DNA of 38,317 bases from Bradyrhizobium sp. (lineage in GTDB: Bacteria > Pseudomonadota > Alphaproteobacteria > Rhizobiales > Xanthobacteraceae), in the NCBI GenBank assembly GCA_018971675.1, contig JAGXAF010000006.1, positions 1 to 38,317 of the forward strand. The letters run 5' to 3'. The notes beneath the pieces are model-generated. The model was given only the letters and a program-made list of their open reading frames with translations, had not been told where the DNA came from and did not search any database. Positions 1 through 7,479 of this stretch are shown here, piece by piece (positions within the stretch are counted from its first letter, which is position 1; each line of letters opens with the position of its first letter). Position numbers and translations under genes: made by a program.

Positions 1-414
1 CGGGCCCGGAAAAATCTGGGCCTGATGATGCGCGAGGGCCTGCTCAAGGAGAACATCGACGGCGAGGCGCTGGACTGGGCGCACAAGCGGCTGCTCGGGC
101 GTTCCGAACAGCGCAAGATCCTGATGATGATCTCCGACGGCGCGCCGGTCGATGATTCCACGCTGTCGGTCAATGCCGGCAATTATCTGGAACGGCATCT
201 GCGTCACATCATCGAGGAGATCGAGACCCGCTCGCCGGTCGAACTGATCGCGATCGGCATCGGTCACGACGTCACGCGCTATTATCGCCGCGCCGTCACC
301 ATCGTCGATGCCGAAGAACTCGGCGGCGCCATCACCGAAAAGCTGGCTGAACTGTTCAACGAGACCCATGGCGCCGCGCCCACCCGCTCCGGCCGCCGCC
401 GACTGCATTCCTGA
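1..414 (+). CDS. cobT: cobaltochelatase CobT subunit, C-terminal part (5' truncated by window)
   Basis: The frame is open from the first base and ends at 414, so this is the last ~137 residues of a larger protein. The visible part matches the C-terminal von Willebrand A-like domain of Cob[38 protein letters not shown], then [19 protein letters not shown]. CobT forms the AAA/VWA chaperone part of the aerobic cobaltochelatase (CobNST), which inserts cobalt into hydrogenobyrinate a,c-diamide during cobalamin synthesis in the cytoplasm. The MIDAS-type Asp/Ser residues of the VWA domain are partly upstream and not visible. It ends with a basic tail (SGRRRLHS). The next gene follows after a short gap on the same strand. 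Confidence 0.93.
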   Translation, partial: RARKNLGLMMREGLLKENIDGEALDWAHKRLLGRSEQRKILMMISDGAPVDDSTLSVNAGNYLERHLRHIIEEIETRSPVELIAIGIGHDVTRYYRRAVTIVDAEELGGAITEKLAELFNETHGAAPTRSGRRRLHS

Positions 415-426
415 TCTTCTCCTCCC

Positions 427-1602
427 ATGCAGCCAGGTCTTTTGGGACCAGGTCTTTTGGGGCCAAGTCTTTTATGGTCAAGTCTTTTATGGTCAAGTCT
501 TTTGGGGTCTCGTCTTTTGCGGTCAGGTCTTTCCCGCCGTCGTTTCCTCACCTCCGCCGCAGCCGGTCTTTCGTCGGCTGCGATGGCTGCGCTCGCGCAA
601 GCGCAATCGGCGATCGAGCCGCCGGCAAAACCGCTTCCGCCGGCTCCTGTCTCAGTCACGGCCCCCGTCGCGATCGAGGTCAATGCGCGGCCGATACCCT
701 CGTTCGACCCGCGCGACCGCTCGCATGTCCGGTTCGGTTCACTGCAATATCGCAGCGGGCTGGTGCTGACCTCGCCATTCCCGGGCTTCGGCGGCTTGTC
801 GGGGCTGCGGCTTGATCGCAAGGGCGAGCGCTTCATTTCGTTCAGCGACAAGGGGAACTGGTTCACCGGCCGCATCGTCTATCGCAATACCGAGATGACC
901 GGACTTGCCGATGTCGAGGCGGCACCCATGCTCGGGCCCGACGGCAGGCCGATCACCGCGCGCGGCTGGTACGATTCCGAATCGATCGCGATCGACGGCT
1001 CGCAAATCTATGACTCCAGGGTGTATATCGGGCTCGAGCGCGTCAATCAGGTGCTGCGTTTCGATTTCAGCAAGGGGTTCACGCGATCGCTCGGCGAAGT
1101 GGTGCCGATGCCGCTGGCGGTGAAGAAGCTGCCGTTCAACAAGGGCCTTGAGGCGCTGGTATTCGTGCCGGGCGGCATGCCGCTCGCGGGCACGCTGATC
1201 GCGCTGTCCGAACGCGGCCTGGACGCCAACGGCAATCTGGTCGCGTTTCTGGTCGGCGGGCCTTCGCCGGGGCAATTCAGCGTCCGCCGCACCGAAAAAT
1301 TCGATATTAGCGACGCGACGCTGCTTGCCTCTGGCGAGCTCCTGGTGCTGGAGCGTAAATTCTCGCTGGTCGAGGGTCTCAACGTCCGCATCCGGAGCAT
1401 AGCGCTGAAATCGCTGGCGCCGGGCGCGCTGGTTGACGGTCCCGTCATTTTCGAGGCCGATCTCGGCGAGGAAATCGACAACATGGAAGGCATCGATGCT
1501 TTTGTGACGCCGCAAGGCGAGACCGTGCTGACCATGGTCTCCGACGACAACTTCTCGCTGATCCAGCGCACGCTGCTGCTGCAATTCGTGCTGGTCGATT
1601 GA
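427..1602 (+). CDS. Tat-exported esterase-like protein of the phytase-like family
   Basis: A 391-residue protein resembling the 'esterase-like activity of phytase' family (PF13449 type), predicted to fold as a periplasmic beta-propeller. A twin-arginine signal is clear: SRRRFL at residues 36-41, a hydrophobic Ala/Leu stretch, and a likely cleavage after AQA near residue 59. The region before the signal is odd. From ATG 427, residues 3-36 are encoded by a 15-bp tandem repeat (434-538) and read as GLLG/SLLW repeats. An in-frame TTG at 517 would give a normal short n-region (LRSGLSRRR), so the true start may lie inside the array. The mature part contains GLSGLRLD, DSESIAIDG and NKGLEALVFVPGG, typical of the family. 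Real substrate unknown. Confidence is high for the gene and moderate for the start. Confidence 0.85.
   Translation: MQPGLLGPGLLGPSLLWSSLLWSSLLGSRLLRSGLSRRRFLTSAAAGLSSAAMAALAQAQSAIEPPAKPLPPAPVSVTAPVAIEVNARPIPSFDPRDRSHVRFGSLQYRSGLVLTSPFPGFGGLSGLRLDRKGERFISFSDKGNWFTGRIVYRNTEMTGLADVEAAPMLGPDGRPITARGWYDSESIAIDGSQIYDSRVYIGLERVNQVLRFDFSKGFTRSLGEVVPMPLAVKKLPFNKGLEALVFVPGGMPLAGTLIALSERGLDANGNLVAFLVGGPSPGQFSVRRTEKFDISDATLLASGELLVLERKFSLVEGLNVRIRSIALKSLAPGALVDGPVIFEADLGEEIDNMEGIDAFVTPQGETVLTMVSDDNFSLIQRTLLLQFVLVD
434..538 (+). repeat. seven-unit 15-bp tandem repeat overlapping a signal-peptide region
   Basis: Seven consecutive 15-bp units begin at 434, 449, 464, 479, 494, 509 and 524. The first is CAGGTCTTTTGGGAC and units 3 and 4 are identical (CAAGTCTTTTATGGT); the last two are more degenerate. 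The core is CARGTCTTTT. Because 15 is a multiple of three, changes in copy number keep the phytase-like gene in frame. The core resembles that of the array at 33908-33983. Confidence 0.92.
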
Positions 1603-1746
1603 GCCTGCTTCGCGAGAATCCGGTCTGACGGCCCGGCGCCGTGTCGCTGCCGCCCATGCGGCAGGGTTGGTTGAGTGCGGCCAGAGCGCCCGCTAGAGTT
1701 TGATCAGTGCCGAGACGTTCGATCTTCCCTCCTGTCAGGATGGCCC

Positions 1747-2859
1747 ATGAGCGCCCTGTTTTCTCCCCTGCAATTGCGCGGCCTTGCGCTGTCCAACCGG
1801 ATCATGGTGTCGCCGATGTGCCAGTATTCGGCTGTCGATGGCGAAGCCAATGACTGGCACTTCACGCATATCAACTCGCTGGCGCTGTCGGGGGCGGCGA
1901 TGTTCTGCATCGAGGCCACCCATGTGGAAAGGATTGGCCGCATCACGCCGGGCTGTCTCGGGCTGTGGAACGATGCCACCGAAGCCGCGCTGAAGCCGAT
2001 CATCGCTTCGGTGCGCAAGCATTCCAAAGCCGCGATCGCGATGCAGCTGGCGCATGCCGGCCGCAAGGGATCGAGCCGCACGCCATGGGATGGCGGGCAA
2101 TTGATCCCGATTTCCGAAGGCGGCTGGCACACGGTCGCACCTTCCGCGGTGCCGCACAAGCAAGGCGAGGCGCCGCCGCTGGCGCTCGATGCGTCGGGAC
2201 TCGCGCGCATCCGCGATGCGTTCGCCTCGGCTGCAAAGCGCGCCGAGCGGCTCGGCATCGACGCGCTCGAACTGCATTGCGCGCACGGTTATCTGCTGCA
2301 CCAGTTCCTGTCGCCGCTCTCCAACAAGCGCACCGACCAATATGGCGGCAGCCTCGAGAACCGGATGCGGTATCCGCTCGAAGTGTTCGATGCGGTGCGC
2401 GCCGCATTCCCCGCCGCAAAACCGGTCGGCCTCCGGGTGTCGTCGACCGACTGGGTCGAGGGCGGATGGGATATCGCGCAAACCATCGAGCTGGCAAAGG
2501 AACTGAAAAAGCGCGGCGTCGACTGGATCGATGCGTCGTCCGGCGGCGTCTCGCCGCTGCAAAAGATCGCGCTCGGGCCCGGCTACCAGGTGCCGTTCGC
2601 GCAGGCGATCAAGCAAGCCACGGGGCTGACCACGATCGCGGTCGGCCTGATCACGGAAGCGAGGCAGGCCGAGGAGATCGTGGCATCGGGCAAGGCCGAT
2701 ATGGTCGCGCTCGCTCGCGGCATGCTCTACGATCCGCGCTGGGGCTGGCACGCGGCGGCCGAACTCGGCGGTCAGGTCTCCGTCCCGCCGCAATATTGGC
2801 GCTCGCAACCCTCGACGCAGAAAGCGCTGTTTGGCGCGACAACGTTCGGGGCGAGGTAG
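1747..2859 (+). CDS. NADH:flavin oxidoreductase / Old Yellow Enzyme family (YqjM-like)
   Basis: FMN-dependent TIM-barrel ene-reductase of about 370 residues. Visible family motifs are LFSPLQLRGLALSNRIMVSPMCQYSA at the N-terminus (written here only to place the start: key residues NRI, MCQYSA), HAGRKGS, ELHCAHGYLLHQFLSPLSN, the R(T)DQYGGSLENR loop and LARGMLYDPRWGWHAA. The MCQYS cysteine and the short length point to the YqjM/xenobiotic-reductase subclass, which reduces activated C=C bonds using NAD(P)H. An upstream in-frame codon at 1675 exists, but AGGA at 1737-1740 sits six bases before ATG 1747 and the fold starts there. Physiological substrate unknown. Confidence 0.93.
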   Translation: MSALFSPLQLRGLALSNRIMVSPMCQYSAVDGEANDWHFTHINSLALSGAAMFCIEATHVERIGRITPGCLGLWNDATEAALKPIIASVRKHSKAAIAMQLAHAGRKGSSRTPWDGGQLIPISEGGWHTVAPSAVPHKQGEAPPLALDASGLARIRDAFASAAKRAERLGIDALELHCAHGYLLHQFLSPLSNKRTDQYGGSLENRMRYPLEVFDAVRAAFPAAKPVGLRVSSTDWVEGGWDIAQTIELAKELKKRGVDWIDASSGGVSPLQKIALGPGYQVPFAQAIKQATGLTTIAVGLITEARQAEEIVASGKADMVALARGMLYDPRWGWHAAAELGGQVSVPPQYWRSQPSTQKALFGATTFGAR

Positions 2860-3242
2860 CCTCTTCCTTCTCCCCTTGTGGGAGAGGCAATTTTCGCGCC
2901 AGCACTTCATCGAGTTTTTTTGGACGTCACTCGCGCGCTTTCGCTGAGGTGAATTTGAATGACCGATAGGCGAAATGAAAATGCAGCCCTTCCTTCCAGG
3001 TATCCTCGCTCCTTTCTCAAGCAGGGCAACATAGATATGTAAAGGGCAACATAAATATGTAACCCCGCATTGGCAGCCATCAGTCAGAATGTCTAACCAA
3101 AGACTTGAGAGCTAGCTTTAGCATTGCCAACGACTTTGCATCAGGAGGGCTTATCCAGTTCCAAAAAGGCGCCTAAAGGTTGCCCAATCAGGTGGACTCG
3201 TGCATCTAGGATAAAAATGAGTTTGCGAGAGGGACACGGTCC
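2860..3242. other. intergenic region before the AAA-TOPRIM gene
   Basis: About 380 bp without a convincing gene. It starts with a short hairpin (CTCCC, 2870-2874, with GGGAG, 2880-2884), of a kind often repeated between genes of this group. It also contains a 20-bp tandem repeat (3023-3062, listed separately) and becomes A/T-richer toward 3240. A purine-rich AGAGGGA at 3228-3234 serves as the likely ribosome binding site of the next gene. Confidence 0.6.
3023..3062 (+). repeat. two-copy 20-bp tandem repeat upstream of the AAA-TOPRIM gene
   Basis: AGGGCAACATAGATATGTAA at 3023-3042 is followed directly by AGGGCAACATAAATATGTAA at 3043-3062, with a single mismatch. Each unit has a near-palindromic ACATARATATGT core. 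The array lies about 180 bp before the start of the defence-like gene. It could be an operator, a promoter remnant or an insertion scar. Confidence 0.85.
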
Positions 3243-4859
3243 GTGCCATTCAACTTTTCCGTTGCGCTGCTGGGCGGCCAGGACCTCCAATTCCAAGTGA
3301 ATGCCGGTGAAATTGTTTTTGTGCTCGGCGCAAACGGCACAGGAAAATCCAGCTTGTTGCATCGGTTTTACGCAGCGAACCGTCAAAACAGTCGTCGGAT
3401 AACTGCCCACCGGCAGACTTGGTTTGACTCGAACGCCATACAGGTCACTGGGAGGCAAAAGCGGGATCAGGAAGCAAATATGCAGGCTTGGGATGCCGAC
3501 CCCAACTCGCGATGGCGTGACCAATTCACGCATGCGCGGGCTAATCTAGCAATCTATGACTTGCTCGACACTGAAAACGTCCGGGCGCGAAAAATCGCAG
3601 CGGCAGTTGATGAAGACAACCTGGCCTTGGCCAAGACGTTGTCAAAGGTTGATGCCCCTATCAAGATTATAAATGAACTTCTCAAACTATCTGCTCTGCC
3701 CATCGAAATATCGGTGCAGCAATCCGAACAGGTTTTTGCCAGTAAGAATGGAAGCGCCCCATATAGTGTTGCGGAACTGTCCGATGGTGAGCGAAACGCA
3801 CTCCTCCTTGCGGCGGACGTACTGACAGCTAAGTCCGGTGCCCTGTTCATAGTTGACGAGCCGGAACGGCACCTACATAGATCAATAATCTCGCCATTGC
3901 TGACGCTATTGTTCGAGAGGCGGAATGACTGCGCTTTCATCGTCTCTACGCACGATGTTTTGCTCCCAATTGATAATCCCCGTGCTCGGATCCTATTGCT
4001 TCGCTCGTGCGTATACTTGGGACCAAATGTTGTTCGCGGCTGGGATGCTGACCTTGTTGCAACACCAGATAAAATAGACGATACCCTAAAGAGGGATATT
4101 TTGGGATCGCGGCGGCACTTGTTGTTCGTGGAGGGCGAGGAACGCAGCTTAGACAAGCCAATCTATAGCTTACTTTTTCCTGCTGCCTCAGTAATTGCAA
4201 AACAGAGTTGTCGAGACGTGGAGCATGCCGTCACCGGCATCCGAGATTCTAGCGAGCTTCATTGGCTCAAGGCATTCGGAATAATTGATGGCGACAATCG
4301 CGATGCGGCAGAAATAGGCAGACTGAAGGGGCGAGGCGTCTACGCAGTGCCAGCGATTTCTGTTGAAGCTATTTACTACCACCCATTCGTTCAGCAGCAG
4401 GTTTGTCAACGGCAAGCAAAAGTCACCGGAGGCGATGCAGGTTCTTTAATACTAGAGGCAAGCAAGCGAGCGTTGGAATCGTTTGGTCCGCACGTCCAAA
4501 GGCTAAGCGAGCGTGTTGCTGAGGCAAAGATACGGGCCGACTTGATGAGCAAGCTGCCCAAGCGCAAAGACATTGCCACGGCACTTCCAATCGATATCAC
4601 TTTGAACGTGTCGAAAATTGTTTCTGAGGAAAAAGTAACGTTTGAAGCCGCGATTGCCCGAGGCGATCTAGGCTTCATAGTTTCTCGTTATCCTGTCCGA
4701 GAGTCTTCCGCTTTGGGGCTCATAGCGGAAACGCTCGGTTTCAAAAGCAGAGCGCAATACGAAAGCGCGGTTAGACAACTGCTCATCGATAGTCCCGACG
4801 CTCTTTCATATGTTAGAGGGCTCTTTGGCACTCTGTCGGACGACATCGCGGCAAACTAA
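3243..4859 (+). CDS. AAA ATPase fused to a TOPRIM/DUF4435-like domain (PARIS/OLD-like defence candidate)
   Basis: A 538-residue protein with an ABC-type ATPase half and a TOPRIM-like half. ATPase motifs: Walker A GANGTGKSS (residues 29-37), signature LSDGE (179-183), Walker B LFIVDEPE (201-208) and switch His in STHD (H237). TOPRIM-like motifs: HLLFVEGEE (E297), then GIIDGDNRD (D349, D351) and an acidic VEAIYY (E375). The order matches DUF4435 proteins and OLD-family nucleases. In PARIS the AAA15 ATPase (AriA) and DUF4435 nuclease (AriB) are separate or fused. The start is GTG 3243, with AGAGGGA eight bases upstream; no ATG is available in frame near the fold start. Codon use is much more A/T-rich than its neighbours, and no partner gene adjoins, consistent with a transferred single-gene module. 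ATPase plus TOPRIM is confident; the defence role is inferred. Confidence 0.83.
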   Translation: MPFNFSVALLGGQDLQFQVNAGEIVFVLGANGTGKSSLLHRFYAANRQNSRRITAHRQTWFDSNAIQVTGRQKRDQEANMQAWDADPNSRWRDQFTHARANLAIYDLLDTENVRARKIAAAVDEDNLALAKTLSKVDAPIKIINELLKLSALPIEISVQQSEQVFASKNGSAPYSVAELSDGERNALLLAADVLTAKSGALFIVDEPERHLHRSIISPLLTLLFERRNDCAFIVSTHDVLLPIDNPRARILLLRSCVYLGPNVVRGWDADLVATPDKIDDTLKRDILGSRRHLLFVEGEERSLDKPIYSLLFPAASVIAKQSCRDVEHAVTGIRDSSELHWLKAFGIIDGDNRDAAEIGRLKGRGVYAVPAISVEAIYYHPFVQQQVCQRQAKVTGGDAGSLILEASKRALESFGPHVQRLSERVAEAKIRADLMSKLPKRKDIATALPIDITLNVSKIVSEEKVTFEAAIARGDLGFIVSRYPVRESSALGLIAETLGFKSRAQYESAVRQLLIDSPDALSYVRGLFGTLSDDIAAN

Positions 4860-4877
4860 CTCCTCCTATAAGAGGAG
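4860..4877 (+). terminator. weak hairpin after the AAA-TOPRIM gene
   Basis: CTCCTC (4860-4865), loop CTATAA and GAGGAG (4872-4877) form a six-pair stem directly after the stop codon. There is no T-run, so termination activity is uncertain. Confidence 0.4.
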
Positions 4878-5092
4878 AGGGGAGTCACTGGCGTTTCGTC
4901 GCCACGTCATTGCGAGCCAACGCATTGGGCGAATGCCCGCCCGATGACAGGCTCCAGGGCTACGCGTGGCATCGTCGCGTCAGCCGGACCAGGATTCTTG
5001 CTCGCATCGTCGTTTCCCCGATCGATTATCGCGCTACCATGGCTGCCGGTTCGATTGCTTCGCAAGCATCAAGCTTGCCGTTGGAGACTTGG

Positions 5093-5383
5093 ATGTCCGC
5101 CATCAATCCCTTCACCGCCGTCGGCGTCGTGCTCGCGACCGCGGCAACCGACGCGGTCTATGTGATGTTCACCTCCGCCGTGGTCGCACGCCGCCGCATA
5201 CCGGCCGCGACCTGGAGCAGCTTCTGGTATCTGCTGTCGTCCTTTGCGGTGATCAGCTACACCGAAAACTGGATCTATGTCGGGTTTGCCGCCGCCGGCT
5301 CCTGGATCGGCGCGTTCGCCTCGATTACCTTTCTGCAGCGTCCGCCCGCCGCCTCGCCGCCGGTCGGCGCCGCGCCGCATTAA
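5093..5383 (+). CDS. small hypothetical inner-membrane protein
   Basis: A 96-residue protein, beginning MSAINPFTAVGVVLATAATD. It has about three hydrophobic segments (near residues 6-32, 40-58 and 62-80) and a short Pro/Ala-rich tail. The open frame extends upstream to 4910, but that part looks like non-coding repeat. GGAG at 5083-5086 lies six bases before ATG 5093, which sets the start. I recognise the protein only as a conserved small membrane protein with no assigned function. It is convergent with the adaptor gene that ends at 5425. Confidence 0.72.
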   Translation: MSAINPFTAVGVVLATAATDAVYVMFTSAVVARRRIPAATWSSFWYLLSSFAVISYTENWIYVGFAAAGSWIGAFASITFLQRPPAASPPVGAAPH

Positions 5384-5424
5384 CACCGTCACATCCGGCG
5401 ATAGCGAATGTCCGGTACGGCGCG

Positions 5425-6297
5425 TTACTTCGCGTCCGCGCTCACCGTCACCGGCCGCACCGGATCGCCTTCGCGCAGCAGGGCGCCGGCGCGCGCCACC
5501 ACCATGTCGCCCTCGGCAAGGCCGTCGCGGATTTCGACCTGGCCGCCGGACATCAGCCCGACCTCGACGCGCTTGGTCTCGACGCGATCGCGCCGCACCA
5601 CCTGGACCACGGTGCCGGCGCTGCCGTACAGCACCGCGGTCAGCGGCACCGCGACGCCGCAACTCTGGTTGGTCTTGATCAGCGCCCGCCCGGATGAATT
5701 CACCAGGAAGCGCTGGTTCGAGATCAGCGCCAGCGTCACCTGGCCGAGCTGGCTGTCGGGCTGGACGGTGGGCGCGACGCGCGTGACCTTGCCGTCGACC
5801 TCGGGCGCGCCGATCACCCTGATCCGCGCGGTCTGGTCGACCTTCAGCTTGCCGATGTCGCGGGTCGGCACCATTCCGATCAGGTCGAACTCGTTGCGGG
5901 CGATGATGGTAAACAGCGCTTCGCCGCGCGGGGAGGCGAACGCGCCGATCACTGCGGTGGAATTGCCGATCAGCCCGGCCACCGGAGATTGCACCGCCAG
6001 CGTCCCGCCCTCGGGCAGCGACAGCCGCGCCAGCGTCTCCCCCGCGGTGACGTTGTCGCCGGGATCGGCCAGGATTTCGATCACCTTCAGCCCGTGCCGC
6101 TCCGGCCGCACAAAGGTCTCGTCGCGCGGCCGCACGATGCCCGACACCTCGACGATCGCCGGAAAGCACGCTTTCGTCGCCTTCAACACCGTGACGGTCG
6201 CGCCCTTCGGCGCATCGGCTTGCTCAGCGGCGAGCGCGGGGAGGGCGAGGCAGAGCAGGGCGGAAAGAACAAGAGCGCGTGCGGGGAAAGGGAGCAT
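5425..6297 (-). CDS. RND-type periplasmic adaptor (HlyD/MFP family), without an adjacent pump
   Basis: A 290-residue membrane-fusion/adaptor protein. A signal peptide is visible (residues 1-24, ending ALA) from the ATG at 6297; the frame also extends to a GTG at 6378 that overlaps the antitoxin stop, but the signal peptide favours 6297. Family features are the lipoyl-like half-motifs (GDNVTAGETLARL, then AVQSPVAGLIG), a beta-barrel segment and a C-terminal membrane-proximal domain (GDPVRPV). Such proteins bridge inner-membrane pumps and outer-membrane channels. No pump or TolC-like gene adjoins. It is clearly paralogous to the adaptor at 16507-17430, sharing the cysteine motifs ACF (C44) and SCGVAVP (C213). 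It may serve a distant pump. Confidence 0.88.
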   Translation of the reverse strand: MLPFPARALVLSALLCLALPALAAEQADAPKGATVTVLKATKACFPAIVEVSGIVRPRDETFVRPERHGLKVIEILADPGDNVTAGETLARLSLPEGGTLAVQSPVAGLIGNSTAVIGAFASPRGEALFTIIARNEFDLIGMVPTRDIGKLKVDQTARIRVIGAPEVDGKVTRVAPTVQPDSQLGQVTLALISNQRFLVNSSGRALIKTNQSCGVAVPLTAVLYGSAGTVVQVVRRDRVETKRVEVGLMSGGQVEIRDGLAEGDMVVARAGALLREGDPVRPVTVSADAK

Positions 6298-6374
6298 TGG
6301 CAGTGCGTTCCGGTTTGGAGATATGGATAGCAGAATGCCGCCGGTGGCGCCAACCGGATAAGCCGCGTCGCTGC

Positions 6375-6701
6375 TCACGCCGCATCAGCGACAACGCGGA
6401 CTTTAAGATGCACGCCGGTCTCGGTTTGCAACACGCTAATTACGCCAAGGAGGTTTTCGGCCGTGGGGTTGCCGGTTGGTCCGAACATCCGCATCAGACT
6501 CTTCTGCGGGCGGCCAAGTGCCGCGCTCAATTTTTCAAATCCAATCGTCGCATTGATGTAGTCGCGCATCGCGGCACGACCAGCGTCGATATCACCCTGC
6601 AATAAGGCCTGCACGGCTTCCTGGAAAAGTGCTTTGCGGAATGCGGAATCGCGCGCCGCGCGCGCCCGCACCGTTTGGCGAAAATCCTTGGTCAGTGACA
6701 T
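6375..6701 (-). CDS. antitoxin of a HigBA-like toxin-antitoxin pair (HTH regulator)
   Basis: A 108-residue DNA-binding antitoxin of the 'addiction module antidote' type. A compact helix-turn-helix-like segment lies in the C-terminal half (KLSAALGRPQKSLMRMFG, about residues 56-73), followed by ENLLGVISVLQ. It starts two bases after the toxin stop (TGACCATG), so the pair is translationally coupled in toxin-then-antitoxin order, as in higBA loci. The expected role is to bind and neutralise the toxin and repress the shared promoter. The upstream dyad at 7041-7060 is a candidate operator. Confidence 0.85.
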   Translation of the reverse strand: MSLTKDFRQTVRARAARDSAFRKALFQEAVQALLQGDIDAGRAAMRDYINATIGFEKLSAALGRPQKSLMRMFGPTGNPTAENLLGVISVLQTETGVHLKVRVVADAA

Positions 6702-6703
6702 GG

Positions 6704-7039
6704 TCAGCCCTTCTTGCTACCTGCCTTACGTCGTTTGTAGTCGCGCCAGCGTCGTAACGCCGCCTGAATATCGTTCTGTTGCCGCCGCTTCGTGCCTCCT
6801 CCCAGCAGGATCACCAGCACTTTGCTGTCCCAACCGAAGTAGATTCGGTATCCTGGCCCCCTATCGATTCTCAGTTCTGCGGCGCCTTCGCCGATCGGCT
6901 TGACGTTGGAGGTATTGCCATCGCCGAGGCGGCCGATCGCTACTGTGACGATCGCAGCAGCCTGGGCATCGAGACCATCAAACCATTGCCTGAAGGGACT
7001 TTCGTTTTGTTCCGAAAGATATTCTTGGATCAGAATCAT
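6704..7039 (-). CDS. RelE/ParE-superfamily toxin (HigB-like)
   Basis: A 111-residue toxin. Family signs are FRQWFDGLDAQAAAIVTVAI near residues 16-35, the strand motif ELRIDRGPGYRIYFG (about 55-69), then VLVILLGGGTKRRQQNDI and a basic C-terminus. This pattern matches the 'addiction module killer' Gp49/HigB group of ribosome-dependent mRNA interferases. The catalytic role is inferred from the family. The gene is first in the operon. Its ATG at 7037-7039 is one base from a near-perfect dyad, with no clear Shine-Dalgarno, so translation may be weak or leaderless. Confidence 0.87.
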   Translation of the reverse strand: MILIQEYLSEQNESPFRQWFDGLDAQAAAIVTVAIGRLGDGNTSNVKPIGEGAAELRIDRGPGYRIYFGWDSKVLVILLGGGTKRRQQNDIQAALRRWRDYKRRKAGSKKG

Positions 7040-7040
7040 T

Positions 7041-7060
7041 TGGTATCATTTATGTTACCA
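7041..7060. promoter_or_regulatory. candidate autoregulatory operator of the toxin-antitoxin pair
   Basis: TGGTATCATTTATGTTACCA matches its own reverse complement at 16 of 20 positions (TGGTA...TACCA arms). It lies immediately upstream of the toxin start, and its A/T-rich centre could overlap the -10 region. HigA-type antitoxins usually repress through such dyads. Confidence 0.6.
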
Positions 7061-7248
7061 GCATGCAACTGAGAAAACATTGCATAACTTGGTTCCGGCA
7101 GCGAGGAAACGACGAAGCTCTGAGCGAACGACGATGTCATCATCGCATCAGCCAACTGGCAGCAACGGATTTGTCCGAACCTCATGAGTGAGGCTATTTC
7201 AGTGCGCGATCAATCCGAATTGCTGCTTCGGATTTTCAGAAATTCTTC

Positions 7249-7282
7249 TTGACCTTTGCCCCAAATTGACCTTTGCCCCAAA
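7249..7282 (+). repeat. perfect 17-bp tandem duplication
   Basis: TTGACCTTTGCCCCAAA occurs twice back to back (7249-7265 and 7266-7282) with no mismatch. It begins with a TTGAC, like a -35 box, but there is no gene close downstream. Confidence 0.9.
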
Positions 7283-7479
7283 TCAGTTGCCTATCCGCTG
7301 CCGTCTCATCCCGAGAGAGGGGCGGATCATGATCGTCACGAACGTTGGGATGAGATGCGGTGGACGCGGGCCTCGTCGTCGCGCGCTCTTGGGCGCGTGG
7401 ACGAACGGCGAGGTCGCGGACGGCGAAGTCGTGTGGTCCTGACGCCCCGACGCTGGCGTCAAGTTTGCGCTAGGTGACG

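Noticed and set aside
434..538. Possible CRISPR array
   Set aside because: The 15-bp units are contiguous, with no spacers and no cas genes; it is a coding tandem repeat.
739..1584. 281-residue minus-strand frame over the phytase-like gene
   Set aside because: It is a shadow with His/Arg/Gln-rich composition; the plus strand carries the signal peptide and family motifs.
3141..3533. 130-residue minus-strand frame over the start of the AAA-TOPRIM gene
   Set aside because: It has no motif and its codon use is not better than chance; the plus-strand Walker A and ribosome binding site decide the strand.
3243..4859. Interpretation as an ABC transporter ATPase
   Set aside because: There is no permease gene nearby, and the C-terminal TOPRIM-like acidic motifs do not fit a transporter subunit.
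4910..5092. N-terminal extension of the small membrane protein gene
   Set aside because: It lacks a ribosome binding site and resembles degenerate repeat; ATG 5093 has GGAG upstream.
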